Source: Gammaproteobacteria bacterium (GTDB taxonomy: Bacteria > Pseudomonadota > Gammaproteobacteria > Eutrophobiales > Eutrophobiaceae). From it: a stretch of 6,957 nt of DNA. A program made the position numbers and the translations under genes. This document shows positions 6,774 through 6,957 of the stretch, one piece after another (positions within the stretch are counted from its first letter, which is position 1; the number at the start of each line of letters is the position of its first letter). The DNA is taken from NCBI GenBank assembly GCA_012270695.1, contig JAAXHV010000470.1:1-6957 (forward strand), read 5' to 3'. Under the pieces are notes generated by a model, which worked only from the letters and a program-made list of their open reading frames with translations, searched no databases and was not told the origin of the DNA.

Positions 6774-6802
6774 AGTATAGGCCAGAATATAGTTTTTTGC
6801 AA
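6774..6802 (-). promoter_or_regulatory. Candidate sigma70 promoter of the TonB receptor cluster
   Basis: On the minus strand TTGCAA (6802-6797) and TATACT (6779-6774) are separated by exactly 17 bp, matching the sigma70 -35 and -10 boxes at 4/6 and 5/6 positions. Transcription would begin near 6767, giving a leader of about 68 nt to the ATG at 6699. The DNA further upstream (about 6803-6900) is strongly AT-rich with A and T runs and could act as an UP element. It is the only well-placed promoter I find for the minus-strand cluster. Confidence 0.6.
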
Positions 6803-6805
6803 ACG

Positions 6806-6851
6806 ATTGTTTAAAATCCATAAATCATTAATTTACAATATTTTAAACAAT
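6806..6851. promoter_or_regulatory. 12-bp perfect inverted repeat upstream of the receptor promoter
   Basis: ATTGTTTAAAAT at 6806-6817 is the exact reverse complement of ATTTTAAACAAT at 6840-6851, with 22 bp between the arms. An inner short repeat TAAAT/ATTTA lies at 6821-6825 and 6831-6835. The array begins three bases upstream of the candidate -35 of the receptor gene. The proximal arm also forms part of GCAAACGATTGTTT (6799-6812), which has the AAACG core seen in LacI-family operators. The symmetry is seen directly; a role as an activator or repressor site is inferred. AT-rich sequence raises the chance of random repeats, but 12 of 12 matches is more than expected by chance at this spacing. 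Confidence 0.45.
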
Positions 6852-6957
6852 TAAAATTAGAAATATTAAAAAATAAGATTCAACCACAGGATTAATAATA
6901 GGCCAGCGGCTTATAGTTTTAAGTGCGTAAATGTTGCTGTAGCCCTTGCGGCCCGAA

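Noticed and set aside
6911..6957. Possible 3' end of a neighbouring minus-strand gene at the right edge
   Set aside because: Base composition rises in the last 25 bases and the frames end in TAA at 6921 or 6913, but 12-14 codons are too few to identify or to choose a frame.

Overview
The window reads as a catabolic or accessory locus of a Gram-negative proteobacterium, most likely a gammaproteobacterium. The reasons are an outer-membrane TonB-dependent receptor with a signal peptide and a terminal aromatic residue, a Tat-exported flavoprotein, Shine-Dalgarno-led genes, sigma70-like promoters and a REP-type palindrome. The genus cannot be fixed from the sequence.

Layout. Positions 1-122 are a short promoter region with three TGTT/AACA palindromes. 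A plus-strand short-chain dehydrogenase/reductase (SDR) gene follows (123-917) and ends 8 bp from the end of a convergent minus-strand gene. The minus strand then carries four genes. In transcription order they are a TonB-dependent receptor (6699-4540), a spermidine-dehydrogenase-like FAD oxidoreductase with a Tat signal (about 4529-2559), a small cupin (2445-2101) and a Rieske non-heme iron oxygenase alpha subunit (2110-926). A 92-bp REP-like element with perfect 25-bp arms fills almost the whole gap between the flavoprotein and the cupin. The AT-rich stretch 6700-6957 holds a good sigma70-like promoter for the receptor, with a 12-bp perfect inverted repeat just upstream of the -35. No gene is visible in the last 258 bases, although a few terminal codons of a neighbouring gene could lie at the very edge.

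How the genes may work together (inference). The receptor would import a scarce or bulky substrate across the outer membrane. The exported flavoprotein would oxidise it in the periplasm, possibly at a C-N bond if the family resemblance extends to chemistry. The Rieske oxygenase would hydroxylate or demethylate the imported product in the cytoplasm, with the cupin as an accessory or isomerase-like protein, and the SDR would oxidise or reduce an alcohol/carbonyl intermediate. No ferredoxin, reductase, inner-membrane transporter or regulator is present, so electron partners and control must lie elsewhere. The substrate is unknown.

The points most worth a second look are the start of the flavoprotein gene, where a strong ribosome-binding site leads to an ATG one frame off, the REP element inside the gene cluster, and the two symmetric operator-like arrays at the outer promoters.
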